NCBI GenBank assembly: GCA_020310875.1
Contig: CM035441.1
Coordinates: forward strand, 90,857,495 to 90,921,494
Reading direction: 5' to 3'
Length of the DNA: 64,000 nt
Source of the DNA: Ceratopteris richardii
Taxonomy: Eukaryota > Streptophyta > Polypodiopsida > Polypodiales > Pteridaceae
Shown: positions 1-11,371 of the stretch, piece by piece
How the letters are laid out: every line of letters begins with the position of its first letter
How positions within the stretch are numbered: the first letter of the stretch is position 1
Made by a program: the position numbers and the translations under genes
Notes under the pieces: generated by a model
What the model was told of the DNA's origin: nothing
The model's database searches: none
What the model saw: only the letters and a program-made list of their open reading frames with translations

Positions 1-3000
1 CAACCAAGATATACATGAGCTACCAAGCATGAAGCAAAAACCACTAGTGGACACATGAGTGTCATAGCAACCAGCCCAATCTTAGTCAGAAAAAGCATGC
101 AAAATTGGCGGTAGTGATCCCCCCTTGGCGTAAAACAACCCAAGGAGCCGAGTACCACTCAAGTAATGAAAGATGCGCTTAACCACCTTCCAATGCGTGA
201 TCCTGGGCAATGCATAAACCTGCTCATCTGTGAGACAGCAAACTGAATATCTGGCATCTCTAAGACAGCAAACTGAATATCTGTCCGAGTAATGCATAAG
301 TAAATCAAGCATCCATCAGCCTGCTAATAGAGAACGGCATCAAATGCATCTCCAGCATCATGAAGACTCAATCATAAACTTTTCTCCATAGGAGTGGCAA
401 TAGGCTTACAGCCTTCAAGGCCAAAACATTGCAATAATGTGTCAATATATTTCGTTTGACACAAAGCCATTCCACCATCAACTTGCATAAATTGAATGCC
501 CAAATAGTGATGCAAATGCCCCAAATCAGACATCTCAAATGAGGCATGCAAATCAGCCTTGAAATCAGAAATATGCTTCTCAATAGGACCAGTGAGCAGC
601 ATGTCATCAACATAGACAACAATGATCAGAAGCACATTATTAGCACGCTTAACATATAAGGTGCTTTCAGTTGGACTGTTCTCAAAACCATGTGCAACCA
701 AATAGGCATGTACCTTCTCATACCAAGCACGTGGTGCTTGCTTTAAACCATATAATGCCTTCTTTAGCCTGCACACCTGGTTTTCATGCCCTTTTTGCAC
801 AAAGCCACGGGGATGAAAAACATACACTTCTTCATGCAAGTCACCATTCAGAAATGTTGTTTTAATGCCCAACTGATGTACATTCCAACCATGATGGGCT
901 GCAAGTGCACAAATGCTCCGAACAGTAGTCATACGGCATGTAGGTGCAAAGGTCTCATCAAAATCAATGCCTCTTTCCTGCGCATAACCCTTTACAACAA
1001 GCCTAGCCTTATACCTGTCAACTGTACCATCAGGTTTACGCTTCAGCTTGTATACCCACTTAGTGCCAATGGCCTTCTTGCTAGGAGGCAAGTCACATAA
1101 ATTCCATGTACCATTCTTCATTATAGCATCATATTTAGATTGCATAGCAGCCATCCAATTTTCTGAATTATGTGCTTCATCAAACGACAGGTTCATTCTC
1201 ATCACAAAGACTAGATGCAGCCATAGCATAGCAATCTGATGCAAAGGAGGCACTATGAGAGCCTGAACGAGTTCGATATGACAAAGGTGCATCTAATTTG
1301 CTGTCGTGCAAAGTCTGCACCAGCCATTTTGGCATATTTTTTTCTTTCTCAATATCAGCTCTCTCATCAACAAGTGCATCATGTAAATCTGCATCAGAAA
1401 TGGAATGATCTGCATCATCATATGAAACCTGCATAGGCTGAGAAGTTGCCTCATTAGGACAAGCACTAGACTATCCACCTGTAAAAAGAGGCATCAAAGT
1501 ATCATACATGTCTTTAGAGTAACAGATGTCTCCTTCGTACATGAAAGCAATGGCTGAATAGCATCTTCCACAGAGACAACATCACAGCTAACCAGAATGC
1601 GTTTAGTATGTGGATGATACAGACGATCGCCTTTACTTTCACAACTGCACCCAACAAAAATACATTTTACTGCAATGTTGTTCAGGCACTAGTGCATATG
1701 CCAAACAACCAAAAACACGCAGATGAGCAACAGATGGCTTACGGTCATGCCAAGCCTCATATGGAGTGATAGACTGCAATGCTTTAGTGGGACACCTGTT
1801 CAGTACATATGCTGCACACATGATAGCCTCAAGCCAGAAACTATGTGGTAAAGCCTGACTCTTGACCATGCACCTCGCCATCTCCATGAGTGACATGTTC
1901 TTTCGTTCAGCAACTCCATTCTGTTGAGGTGTATACGGCACTGTACACTGGTGTTTTATCCCACGTTCAGCCAGAAATGCATTAAAATAAGAAGACATAT
2001 TCCCCCCCTCGATCAGAACGGAGGGTGCCCATTTTACATGCTGACAGATTTTCAGCCAAAACCAAAAACTGTTTAAAGCACATGAACACTTCAGACTTTA
2101 CTTTGAGTTGATATACCCATGCATGCCTGGAAAAATCATCAATGAAAGTCACGAAGTAAAGGTAATTTCCAAAAGAGGGTGTCTGCATAGGACCACAAAC
2201 ATCATTATGTACAAGCTGTAATTTCTATGTAGTCCAAACTGAACCATCTTTTGGAAAGGAGGAACGCTGCATTTTGCCCAAAATACATCCTTCACAAACA
2301 TGTTTTCCAGGTGCCTCAAGTTTGGGCAAAGAGGATACCATTTCAGATTTCTGCAGGCGTAGCAAACTAGCAAAATTCAGATGACCAAAGCGTGCATGCC
2401 AAAGCTTTGCATCTGACATAGCCTGAGAATCATGAACTGCACATGCCGAATCATTCACAGATCTTTCATAGTCTATGATCTTAGACAACCCACGACATAA
2501 AATGCCAGAAGCAATAATAACATCGCCATTTGATAGATCATGAACTGTACATCTGTCATCAACAAATTTCACAACCAAGCCAATCTTGGCTAATGCAGAA
2601 ACTGATAACAGATTCTTCTTGATCCCTGGCACAAACAAAGCATCTGACAAGGTGAAAGAACTACCATCAGCAGTAGTCAGAATGATCTTACCAACTCCCA
2701 TAACAGGATAAGAGGAGTTGTTAGCGCATATGACAGTATTCCCTGTAGGTGCAGGCTCGAGTGAAGAGAAGAAACTGCGCTGCGAGGTAATATGTTTGGT
2801 CGCCCCACTATCAAAGTACCAAACATATGAGTCCACTGTAGACATGCATTGTTCATGAGAAGATGGGTCAAAACTGCAAGCAGTAGTAAACGCCCATTTT
2901 TCTTCCTGCACAAGATTAGCAAACTCTATTTTTGGTGTAGAGGCTTCTGCAACGACCATTCCAGCCTCCTTTTTCTTTGCCTCTTTTGCAGCCAGTTTTG

Positions 3001-3898
3001 GACAGTTCTTTATGATATGATCATTCCCTTTACAGTACTTGCAAAACAATTTCTGCTTTTCTGATTTCTTCTCATCTTTATCCTAGTTCTTCGAATGTGC
3101 AGCATTTGCAGATTTCTGCTTACTAGTAGAAGAGCTCCATTTTCCTTTGCCCTTCTAACTAGCCAGGAAAGCTTGATTTGCAACACACATAATGGACCTA
3201 TTCTGCCTGGACTGATCTTCCTGCAACAAAACAGAGACTAACTCCTCAAATGACAAGGCATTTGGATTGCCTTTCATCATCAACCGAAGAGTAGAAGCAA
3301 AACTCTAATATGAATCAGGAAGACCATTCAGAACGGTCTGCACAAGTGAGCTATCTGGTATAACCTCATCAGTAGAAATCATATGTTCCTTCAAGTCTTT
3401 GATCTTTGTTAGGAAATTGTCCATAGAATCACCTTCATTCATGTGCTCACTCTCCAACTGTTTTCGGAGGTAAGCAACACGAGCCTCATTCCTAGCTTGG
3501 TACAATGTGGTAAGTGTATCCCAAGCATCCTTAGTTGTTTTGTAAGAGCGAATATGAGGAATAATGGCACGTTTGACTAACAAAGCTATCAATGCATGTG
3601 CCTGGGCATCTCTGCCATCCCAACAAATCTGCTCTGCAGTAGGTGCAGCAAAAACAGCAACACGAACAGGAATCTGCACAATATCATCTTTGACACCATC
3701 TTCATTAGCTCCAGCACCTGTATTCGCAGTACCTGTTGTTACAGGTGTAACAGGACGTCTTTCAACACCCTGCACAATGTTCCACAATCCTTTTGCAACC
3801 AATACATGTCGCATCATATAAGCCCATAATGGGTAGTTGGTACCATCCAACTTATCCTCAACAGCCAACATACAGAATACATCACTACTTTCAGCCAT
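1..3898 (-). pseudogene. copia gag-pol remnant, copy A
   Basis: This is the decayed single-frame gag-pol of family 1, read on the minus strand from the ATG at 3898. The order is canonical: gag with the LDGTNYPLWAYMMRHVL-type N-terminus near 3900-3200, CCHC knuckle near 3030, aspartic protease (YFDSGATKHIT) near 2810, GAG-pre-integrase and integrase about 2440-1640, RT with YVDD about 1150-400, and the beginning of RNase H towards base 1. Identification rests on near-identity to the whole polyprotein at 43629-47894. It is broken and is a fossil, not an expressed gene. Confidence 0.92.
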
Positions 3899-4239
3899 GG
3901 CCGGTGACTAAAATACCTTGATGCAGAAAATTGATTGTATCTCAAAAAGTTGAACAAAATTGCCTAGACGAGTTCTGCTAAACATGTAGCCGACTTTGAG
4001 ACACTTATACTAGCGAACAGAAACAGGTATATACCTTTGGCACAAAAAGACCAAATAGCCTGCACAAGCGCTGCGATAGTGCGTTCAAAGGCCGAAACGA
4101 GCTCAGATCACGATTTCGACACCACATAGCGAAGCTGTTTTGATCTCGAAAACACCCTGAGTATGCTCACCAAAATTCGTGCGATTCTGAGACTGCAAAT
4201 GGAGGAGTGTCGATGGTGCCCTAGATGAAGCAACGACCT

Positions 4240-4251
4240 GCTCTGATACCA
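4240..4251 (-). other. primer-binding site, copy A
   Basis: The minus strand reads TGGTATCAGAGC, complementary to the 3' end of plant initiator tRNA-Met. It lies two bases inside the 5' LTR, as usual for Ty1/copia. Confidence 0.85.
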
Positions 4252-4253
4252 AT

Positions 4254-4484
4254 TGTTGGAGATAGATGTCTGCGGAAGCACGCGAATAGCACAAGGAAGA
4301 AGAAGAAGCTTGGAGCACAAACACACAATACTGAATGTATTACTAGAGAATGTACAAAGATAAGTAGCCCATTAGGGCAATAGGCGTACATACAAGCCGG
4401 GGGAAAAAAACCTCCTAAAGAGGGAAAAAAGTGCCCCGGTGGTCCTAGTGTGTTCACACACATCACTACCTAAATATATCAACA
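4254..4484 (-). repeat. 5' LTR, copy A
   Basis: About 231 bp, read TGTTG...CAACA on either strand. It aligns along its length with the 230-bp LTRs at 43325-43554 and 48194-48423, with scattered differences. Confidence 0.92.
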
Positions 4485-4680
4485 ACAATCACTTAGAGGC
4501 ATGTCCCTCTTTTGGATCGTTGTCGTCAAAACATAATGTATGTCATCTACCATCGAATTCCAAAAAATCAATGCCAAAAAATGTCTACAAAATCAAAGAG
4601 AAGAAAAATTAAAAACCATAAAGCATAGAGAAAGACAAAGGGTAAGAGTACACACAACACTTATCAAGATGTGAGATTTA

Positions 4681-4740
4681 AAGAGAGAGAGAGAGAGTGA
4701 GTGTGTGTGTAGAGAGAGATCTGTGTGTGTGTGTGTGTGC
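4681..4740. repeat. compound GA/GT microsatellite
   Basis: Adjacent runs of GA, GT, GA and GT repeats make a short compound microsatellite just beyond copy A. Confidence 0.85.
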
Positions 4741-4887
4741 ACAAGACAATGCAGGTCACAATAGGATTCGCGCATGCAAGTTCAACAGAAGCAAGCAATA
4801 CTCAGAGTAAAACACGTGCAAAATGTTGAGTTTTGCTCTCGGGTTCTTGGTATGTTTAAAACACGACCTTGGTATAGGAGTCAGTAT

Positions 4888-5120
4888 GAGCATCGGTAAT
4901 TTGCTGGAAATTACCAATGCTTATACCGATGCTTATACGGATGGTCATATCGATGTCTATACCTGTGGTCGCGAAATATACCGATGAGCTGTTTTAGACA
5001 GTCATACCAATGGTCAAGTGACCATCGGTAAGCTTAAGTGCATTTTTCCAATGTTTATACTGACATCGTGAGTGACCGTCAGTATAGCCAACGTCGGTAT
5101 GCCCCTCATATGTTGTAGTG
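4888..5120. mobile_element. CACTA-like transposon end with subterminal repeats
   Basis: The stretch ends in TTGTAGTG (the reverse complement starts CACTACAACATATG), the form of a CACTA/En-Spm terminus. Inward lie at least eight short motifs of the type CATCGGTAT/ATACCGATG in both orientations, like the subterminal repeats of CACTA elements. No matching second terminus or transposase is visible, so this is a fragment or a short non-autonomous relic. It is inferred from motif pattern only. Confidence 0.45.
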
Positions 5121-5950
5121 ATCTCATGCTTTTTTATTCTCGTTATATTTTTTCACTTTTTTCCACTCATAATTCTGTTGTTCCTTTCATTACTTTCGAC
5201 CGATTATGTAAATTGTATCTAAACCGTTTTCATTGTAAGATTAGATAAACAATAAATTCTGGAAGCTTAATATAACTCCTTGAGAAGACATGAATTTGAA
5301 TAAAAATGCGTCTTGATGACATTTACAATCCCATAAAGATCTCCATTCTATGGCTATAATCTATATCATCAAATGGCTACTTTTGAGGTGATTATCAAAA
5401 GTGTTAAGCATAAGTTGTATTGTCCGCATATCTTTTCACCAATGTTTTATAATCTAAACACAACCATAAGTAATAAGGGACAGTGTCGCACCTCCAAAAA
5501 AAATTAAAGGCACCCCCCAAAAAATTATTATAGGCACCTCTAAAACAATTATTGGCACCTCCAAAAGCTTCCAAATTTCATGGTGAGCTGCCTTATTAGT
5601 TCATCGTCAACTAAGAATGCAACCAGATTACTCCAAGAAAAGTTTCTAGGCTACAAGCTATGCTGATGGGGTTTCAAATTTCCATGTCAAAACACTCAAA
5701 TTCGGTATTGAATAAAATCAATTCCAGACATCACTATTGTTAAAACATGCAACTTAATGTGACGGGTAAAGCCATGCTTTTCGACACATTTCTTATCCCA
5801 CCCACTATTTACTTCCTCTTTTTTTAGAACCCTGTTGATGGGGATCTTTATGACCTTGACATCACTTGTAAAAACATTTTGTGAACTAGAGAACTGAATC
5901 ACTATAGTATCCCCAAAATAAAATCGGATGTTTCTTTCCGAGCTAAGGAA
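5121..5950. other. no gene seen
   Basis: AT-rich sequence between the CACTA-like end and the gypsy LTR. No convincing ORF, RNA gene or long repeat was found. It holds a small A-rich patch with repeated GGCACC(T/C)CCAAAA motifs near 5490-5570. Confidence 0.5.
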
Positions 5951-6884
5951 TGTTAGTCGGCCGTCGGAGTGGGACAGATGTAACGGAAATCTTTGTAAAA
6001 CACGCGGGAAAGGTTGTTACGCGCATATTTGTAAATCTTTATAAAGCAATGAAAAGAAGTGCTCCGGGGCGTGGAGAGCGCGGGGAGTTTCTGGCCTAAT
6101 TCTTGTGTTATCACCAGACTGTTTGTCTGGTTGTCTGTCTGAATGTTGTGTCAGTGTGTGTTGTTTAGTTTCTGAGTGCTCTGGGTCGTTGTGTGTAGCT
6201 GTGTTATTCTCCTTGATTGAGTTTGTGCAGTGAACCTTAAGTGTTGCTGTAGTGTGTCTTGTCTAGTTCTGCGTACTCTATGGTGTTCGGTGTTATTATT
6301 TGTCAATCGGGGTTACACAGTAAGACATTGAATCGTTGTCTGGAAGAGCGACTGTGGATCGTTATGACGAATTGTTCTATTAAGTTGTACGACGTAGTGT
6401 TCTTCTCCTTGTTGAACTGCTAAGTCTGTGTGACTGTAGAAATCTTCCCTAGAGCGTTGTGCAGAAGTAGTTTTGATCTCGATCTGCACTTGTACGGTGA
6501 GAAATTACCTAGGCTTAAGAGTAATTCCAGTATGTGATGGTCTCCATACTGTAAGTTGAACCCGTAGATACCTTCTGTGATGCGGTTGCTTGACTGTGAG
6601 CATTGTCTTGATGAAGGATGGGTTACTGTACTGTTACAGTAGGATGTTAGCTTGAAGTAATTCGAAACCAAGGTACCGATAAGTTTGGTATAGTCTAGTT
6701 GCTACTGGTAACTGAGCTAAGACTGTGTCGACACTGTTTAAGGACAGTAGATATCAGTTATTTTGGGAATTAAGTATAGGGCCTCTGTCTAACAGACCCC
6801 TACCACTCCCAAGAACCCACTTAGGCCGGTTTACGCTCTTCTGACAGTTAGAACAAAGCGGTTTTAACATTTTAACAGTTAACA
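5951..6884 (+). repeat. 5' LTR of element P
   Basis: Begins TGTTAGTCGG and ends GTTAACA, with inverted termini TGTTA/TAACA. The last 118 bp recur at 8535-8652, and a diverged relative lies at 9915-10477. Confidence 0.78.
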
Positions 6885-6886
6885 CT

Positions 6887-6902
6887 TGGTGCCGTCTGTG
6901 GG
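6887..6902 (+). other. primer-binding-site-like motif, element P
   Basis: TGGTGCCGTCTGTGGG starts two bases after the LTR end. Motifs of this type occupy the primer site in plant gypsy elements. I have not assigned the tRNA. Confidence 0.6.
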
Positions 6903-7015
6903 AAGGTGGCATCAAGATTGCCATTTACCTGACGAAAGTGTTATCTGTGGGAAGTGGCATCAAGATCATCACTCGTCTGTCAGAATCGAACATCAAGATT
7001 ACCGTTCGTTTGTCG
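6893..7015 (+). repeat. three imperfect leader repeats, element P
   Basis: Around the primer site the motif (T)CTGTGGGAAG(G)TGGCATCAAGAT followed by a CGTCTGTC-like tail occurs twice. A shorter third copy (AACATCAAGATTACCGTTCG) follows, at spacings of about 50-60 bp. Confidence 0.65.
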
Positions 7016-7116
7016 AAAGTAGCAACAGAATCAGATTGTTGCAAACTTGCTGAGGAAACGTGATTATAATTTTTTAATCGATAGTGGTATTACGTTATTA
7101 GTACAAAAGATGATAC

Positions 7117-8530
7117 ATGCCGGTTACTCGATCTGGTGAAACGTATCCCAAGAACCATCAGTCTGGAGTACTTAATGTACTAAAGACAACTCTGGAAGGT
7201 AGAAGTACAACTACATCTGACCCAGTTTTCAAAAAAGTCAAGAACGTTAGAATTGATTCCGGTCATATTCCGGTGGAACGTGTGACGCCTCTGATACATT
7301 CCAGTGACATTTCGGTAACAGAATCACAGTTTTCCGACGACGGTTTACCATTTTTTGGTGAATCTTCAGCCCAGCCACCACTTTTTGGAGTAAGTTCCCC
7401 CGCACTGGACATCAAGAAGGAAGGAAAGCTGTTCGAAACCGAGATTCGAAGCATACTGAGCAAAATCATCGCACCGGAAAGTGCACCATCCGACGATACA
7501 GATTCCGATAGTTCAGATACTCAGCCCCGAGATACAGAAGGTAGTCCCGATACACTCACTATGAAAGGGCAACAACAACAACAGCAGCAGCAACAACAGT
7601 TATGTCCACCTAGGCCGCCTCCAACAGGAGTGACGTACACTAAATTTGGTGGATACCCAGGAGATGATCCGGATGCTCACGTACGCACCTTCGAGATACG
7701 CAGTTCTCAACCATCCACCGGATCCGGCATATAAGGCTATTGTCTTCCAATCTACATTGGTCAATGAAGCAGCTAGATGGCTTACAGAATATGATATTAA
7801 TCACTTCGGCACCTATGAAGCAGTACGAGATGCCTTTTTGCAGAGATTTAGGTTAAAGAAGAATCCGGCCGAAATTTTTGATTATCTGCAAAACAACAGA
7901 CAGAAGGTAAATCAAACTGTACAGGAGTACGCTACCCTATTCAGGACGCATCTAAGGCAGTTGCCACCAGCACATGCCAACCTACCGGACGACGTTATTA
8001 TTCAGTGGTTTATCAATGGCTTGACTCCACAACTTAAACAGATTATGAGCATACGTTGTGTAGGAGCAATGACACTAGATGCAGTGATTGCAATGGCTCT
8101 GCAGCTGGAAAACAAGGTTGGAGGATTTATAGAAGATCTAGAGTGGTTAAAAACAAATAGAAATGTCGCCGAAGATATGACCAGACAAGTATACTGCATC
8201 ACATGCAAGAACTCAGGCCATACTAGTGCCACTTGTGCACTTAATCAGCTATTCTATGCTATCTGCAACACTGCCGGACACACCACCGAAAACTGCGCAT
8301 ACAACGCAAAAGTGCAGGGAACCACAACTGTCAACGCTATTATACAGGAACCAGGACAGCCAGCCAATCACTATGTGCCTCCGCAAATGAGAAACAACCA
8401 GCAACAAGGATATCAAAATTACAGAGGACAGAGAAATAACAATTATAATGCAAACCGCTGGCAGACCGGACCGCCACCGGAAAATCCCAATTTGCCACCA
8501 CCGCGCTGTCACACGTTCCACCAAAATATG
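7117..8530 (+). pseudogene. gypsy-type gag remnant
   Basis: Starts MPVTRSGETYP, the short Arg/Thr-rich start common in plant gypsy gags. An acidic, Ser-rich region and a run of about 11 Gln (near 7567-7600) follow. Then comes the capsid-like retrotransposon gag domain, with ARWLTEY, FLQRFRLKKNPAE and PDDVIIQWFINGL motifs (about 7730-8110), and a zinc-knuckle region (CITCKNSGHTSATC, 8190-8300) with an Asn/Gln-rich tail. It is broken in at least one place. Family assignment is from domain order; no pol domain follows. Confidence 0.8.
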
Positions 8531-8534
8531 ACCA

Positions 8535-8652
8535 GAATTAAGTATAGGGCCTCTGTCTAACAGACCCCTATCACTCCCAAGAACCCACTTAGGCCGGTTT
8601 ACGCTCTTCTGATAGTTAGAACGAAGTGGTTTTAACATTTTAACAGTTAACA
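8535..8652 (+). repeat. terminal part of the second LTR, element P
   Basis: Nearly identical to 6767-6884, including the CCCCTA(C/T)CACTCCCAAGAA stretch. It ends TTAACA and is followed by GGAA, as is the base context before 5951. Confidence 0.82.
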
Positions 8653-9914
8653 GGAAGCAGTAGGTATAACGATCATTGATGTGTTATATATGGCTAACTA
8701 AATGACTTCTAAGTAGATAGCTAAGGTTTGGAAAAATTGACAAGTGGCACAAGCTTGGGTTCTTTGAAAAAGGCAAAATTTCCCTTTCTTGTGAGATTCT
8801 CTGAGTGAAATAACTATGACACTAGTACACTCTTTTTCTTGAAATACAATGTTAACCTCAATGGTTCATATCTTATTTTCTCTTTCTAGAAAGTGGGGAA
8901 CAATATTAAGGAGCACAAGAGCCACAATTGACTCTAGAGATTTGGATGATAGATATTGCAAAAAATTATTCCATTAGATTTGGGTGATCCTTCCAACGTG
9001 GAACGAATATCACTGTAGAGCTAACCATTTAAATACTAAAGCCATTCGATAGTACAAAAAACTAAGCAATTACGATGACAATTATTGGATGAGATAAGAA
9101 GAGCTAGATGGTAGAATTAGACTTGATTCTAGAGATTGTTTCATAATGGGAATAACAATTGAATGTCCGGAAAGGGAGGATTTGAGAATTCTAAAATTTA
9201 GAAGTCATTCCATATCATAGGCTTTTTGTAGGAAAAAGGAAAAAACATAGGAGAGATTCAGAGGCTTGACCTCTCCCTCTCCTTTAAATGACAGCTGGGA
9301 TTGAATATGTCTCGGCTTTGATGGAATATTTAATTTTTTAGCATTATTCTACCTTGTAAATAAGAAAAAAAAGTTGGATGTGTGTCTAGCAAATTCTTCA
9401 TAGATGCATCCACATAAATGTAAGAGCCCACAAGGTGTTTGGATTCCCCACTTTGTGGAGAAGATGTCTCTCTAAATAGGAAGACTTGGGGCATGCATTG
9501 TTCAAGCTCTAAAGACTAGCATAAAGTAGAGGAATTCTTCACTCAATTCGAGGTTTTTGGGTTAACCTTGACGTGTAAAACCCTGATGTGGTTTCAACCA
9601 TTGCATCGAGGTAACTAGCAATATATCTCATAGCTGATGGAGCCATTCATCATGAAGTTCTCTAATAGTCGAATTAGACACAACACCTCATCCTTGATCC
9701 ATGATTTTAAGAAGACCCCTAAGAGAGAGTAAGAATAATAGGGCATAGACTCAAGAAGTACATAGAGAGATGTCTAGTCCCAAAACTACCAACACAAGCC
9801 AAACAAGTATCCTTGTTTTTAGATACTCTCTTAACCCATACTATGTTAGTTTTATGCTCACATTACTACAAAATAGAGTGAAAGTACACTAACCATGTGG
9901 CACAGATTATCCAT
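8653..9914. other. no gene seen
   Basis: AT-rich, without a convincing ORF on either strand. A short stretch near 9530-9610 reads faintly like a gypsy gag capsid motif but is too decayed to call. Confidence 0.5.
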
Positions 9915-10477
9915 TGTTAGGTGATCGGAATGTAATTGAAATTACTAGAAAATGTTATGGGAAAGGACGCATATCGAAAGGATGTAGCGTAACGCTTGTA
10001 ACTTTTTGATAATGAAAAAGTGCAGGAAGCATATGTGCAGGAAAGCAAGATGCCGGACTGTGGGTATGTGCGACACACCTATGGGTCATTTTCAGCGCAA
10101 GTTTTACTTAAAATGGTGTATTGATCTTTTATTTTTCTGAGTATTAAGTCATTTCGGTGATTTTGTCTGTGTAATATTTTGTTGATGAGGATATAAATTT
10201 AATTGTGGTTGCGTGTCAATCGCCGATGGAGAAACAGTGTAATTCTACATTAATGATTTTTCATGATTTGATCGCGGTGATGTATTATGTATACTTTTAG
10301 AAAGTTTGGTGGTGAAATTGTTAATTACAAGTTTGCTATTGTATAGTCAGAGTAAAGTGATGAGTAACCCTGCGTAGTGAATTTTTTTCTGGGAAAATAA
10401 TCATAGGGCCTTTGTAATATAGACCCCTGACCATCCCAAGAACCCAATAGTTGATTTATTCCTGAAACCCGTTAACA
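9915..10477 (+). repeat. diverged LTR related to element P (solo-LTR-like)
   Basis: Starts TGTTAGGTGATCGG and ends GTTAACA. It shares with P's LTR the AAAGG...GTAACG start region and the end motif ATAGGGCC...AGACCCCT...CCCAAGAACCCA. It is shorter (563 bp) and clearly diverged. No gag or pol follows, and I see no matching TSD, so it is either an old solo LTR or a fragment. Confidence 0.6.
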
Positions 10478-11371
10478 CAAGCACCAGCTATGGGGCATGG
10501 AATACAGGCCAACGACAAAACTGGCTACAGCTCATGGCCTTGATCACCCGTCCAAGGTGGTTCCACCTGCCTACTAGGCCATTGTAATGCACTAACAACA
10601 TGCACACACATAAGCCAGTATGAAGGTTCTTCATAAATCATGTTACATATGGAGGTAACATCTCATAGGAAGCAAATAGTAAGACCCAAAGAATCCCACT
10701 TACTAAGTGTTCAAATCGATTTGCATATACATGCACTCAGTCTAAGCATGCCATCACATTCCCAAGCTTTCACTCCCAAAAGTCTCTAGTCTACTAACTC
10801 ATTCCATTCATATAATTTCTAGTCGCTCATGCTTCATGCAAAACCCATAATAAATGTTTACTATCTTGGTTCGTACTTGATTTTCTTAAAATCATACATA
10901 TCTTTATCACACACATCAATGTAATGCATATGCTCTTTCAAAAAAAAAAACAGATCTCAAATTGGAAACATTTCACCTGATTATTTTGTTCCCTCTTCAT
11001 CGTTCATCGATCCAGCTTTTCTTCAACTTCATGATCTATTGTTCTTCATCCATATCAACATCAATATCATCAGCATCCTCCAACATCATAATCATCATCA
11101 ACGATCATCATAAACCATCATCATCAATCATTTTCAATATCAATCATTATCTTTAAATCATCAACAATCATTTATCAATCATCATCATTCATCAATCATC
11201 ATCATTCATTCATCAATCATGAATCATCATATACCATCATTTTCATTACGATTCTTCTTCAACCATCATTCAATATTTACAATTATATCTTGAAAGGTTA
11301 GATTTTTACTTTTTTGTATTCTTCTTCAAACTCTTAGAAGTCTTTGAAGTTGTCTTTACATTCCCCTCAAT
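10478..11371. other. no gene seen; ATC-rich patch
   Basis: No coding signal recognised. The second half contains the degenerate ATC/TCA repeat listed separately. Confidence 0.5.
11035..11262. repeat. degenerate ATC/TCA simple repeat
   Basis: Many interrupted CATCAT/ATCATC/CAATCAT units, without long perfect runs. Confidence 0.75.

Larger units (their letters stand above)
1..4484 (-). mobile_element. Family-1 Ty1/copia element, copy A (cut by window start)
   Basis: This minus-strand copia fossil is the same family as the whole copy at 43325-48423; base 1 here aligns with 44001 there. Its 5' LTR (4254-4484), primer site (4240-4251), leader, gag, protease, integrase, RT and the start of RNase H lie in the window. 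The rest of RNase H and the 3' LTR lie outside, so TSDs cannot be checked. The coding region is broken, with roughly ten breaks. It differs from copy B at scattered sites, so it is an older insertion than B. Confidence 0.93.
5951..8652 (+). mobile_element. Ty3/gypsy-type element P, gag-only remnant
   Basis: A 934-bp LTR (5951-6884, TGTTA...TAACA) is followed by a TGG-starting primer-site-like motif, a repeated leader and a gypsy-type gag. The element closes with a second copy of the LTR's last 118 bp (8535-8652). Bases GGAA flank both outer ends, consistent with a short TSD. No protease, RT, RNase H or integrase is present, so the copy is a broken fossil or a strongly reduced derivative. Confidence 0.8.

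Noticed and set aside
9530-9610. Short gypsy gag-like stretch
   Set aside because: A single weak motif without supporting flanks.
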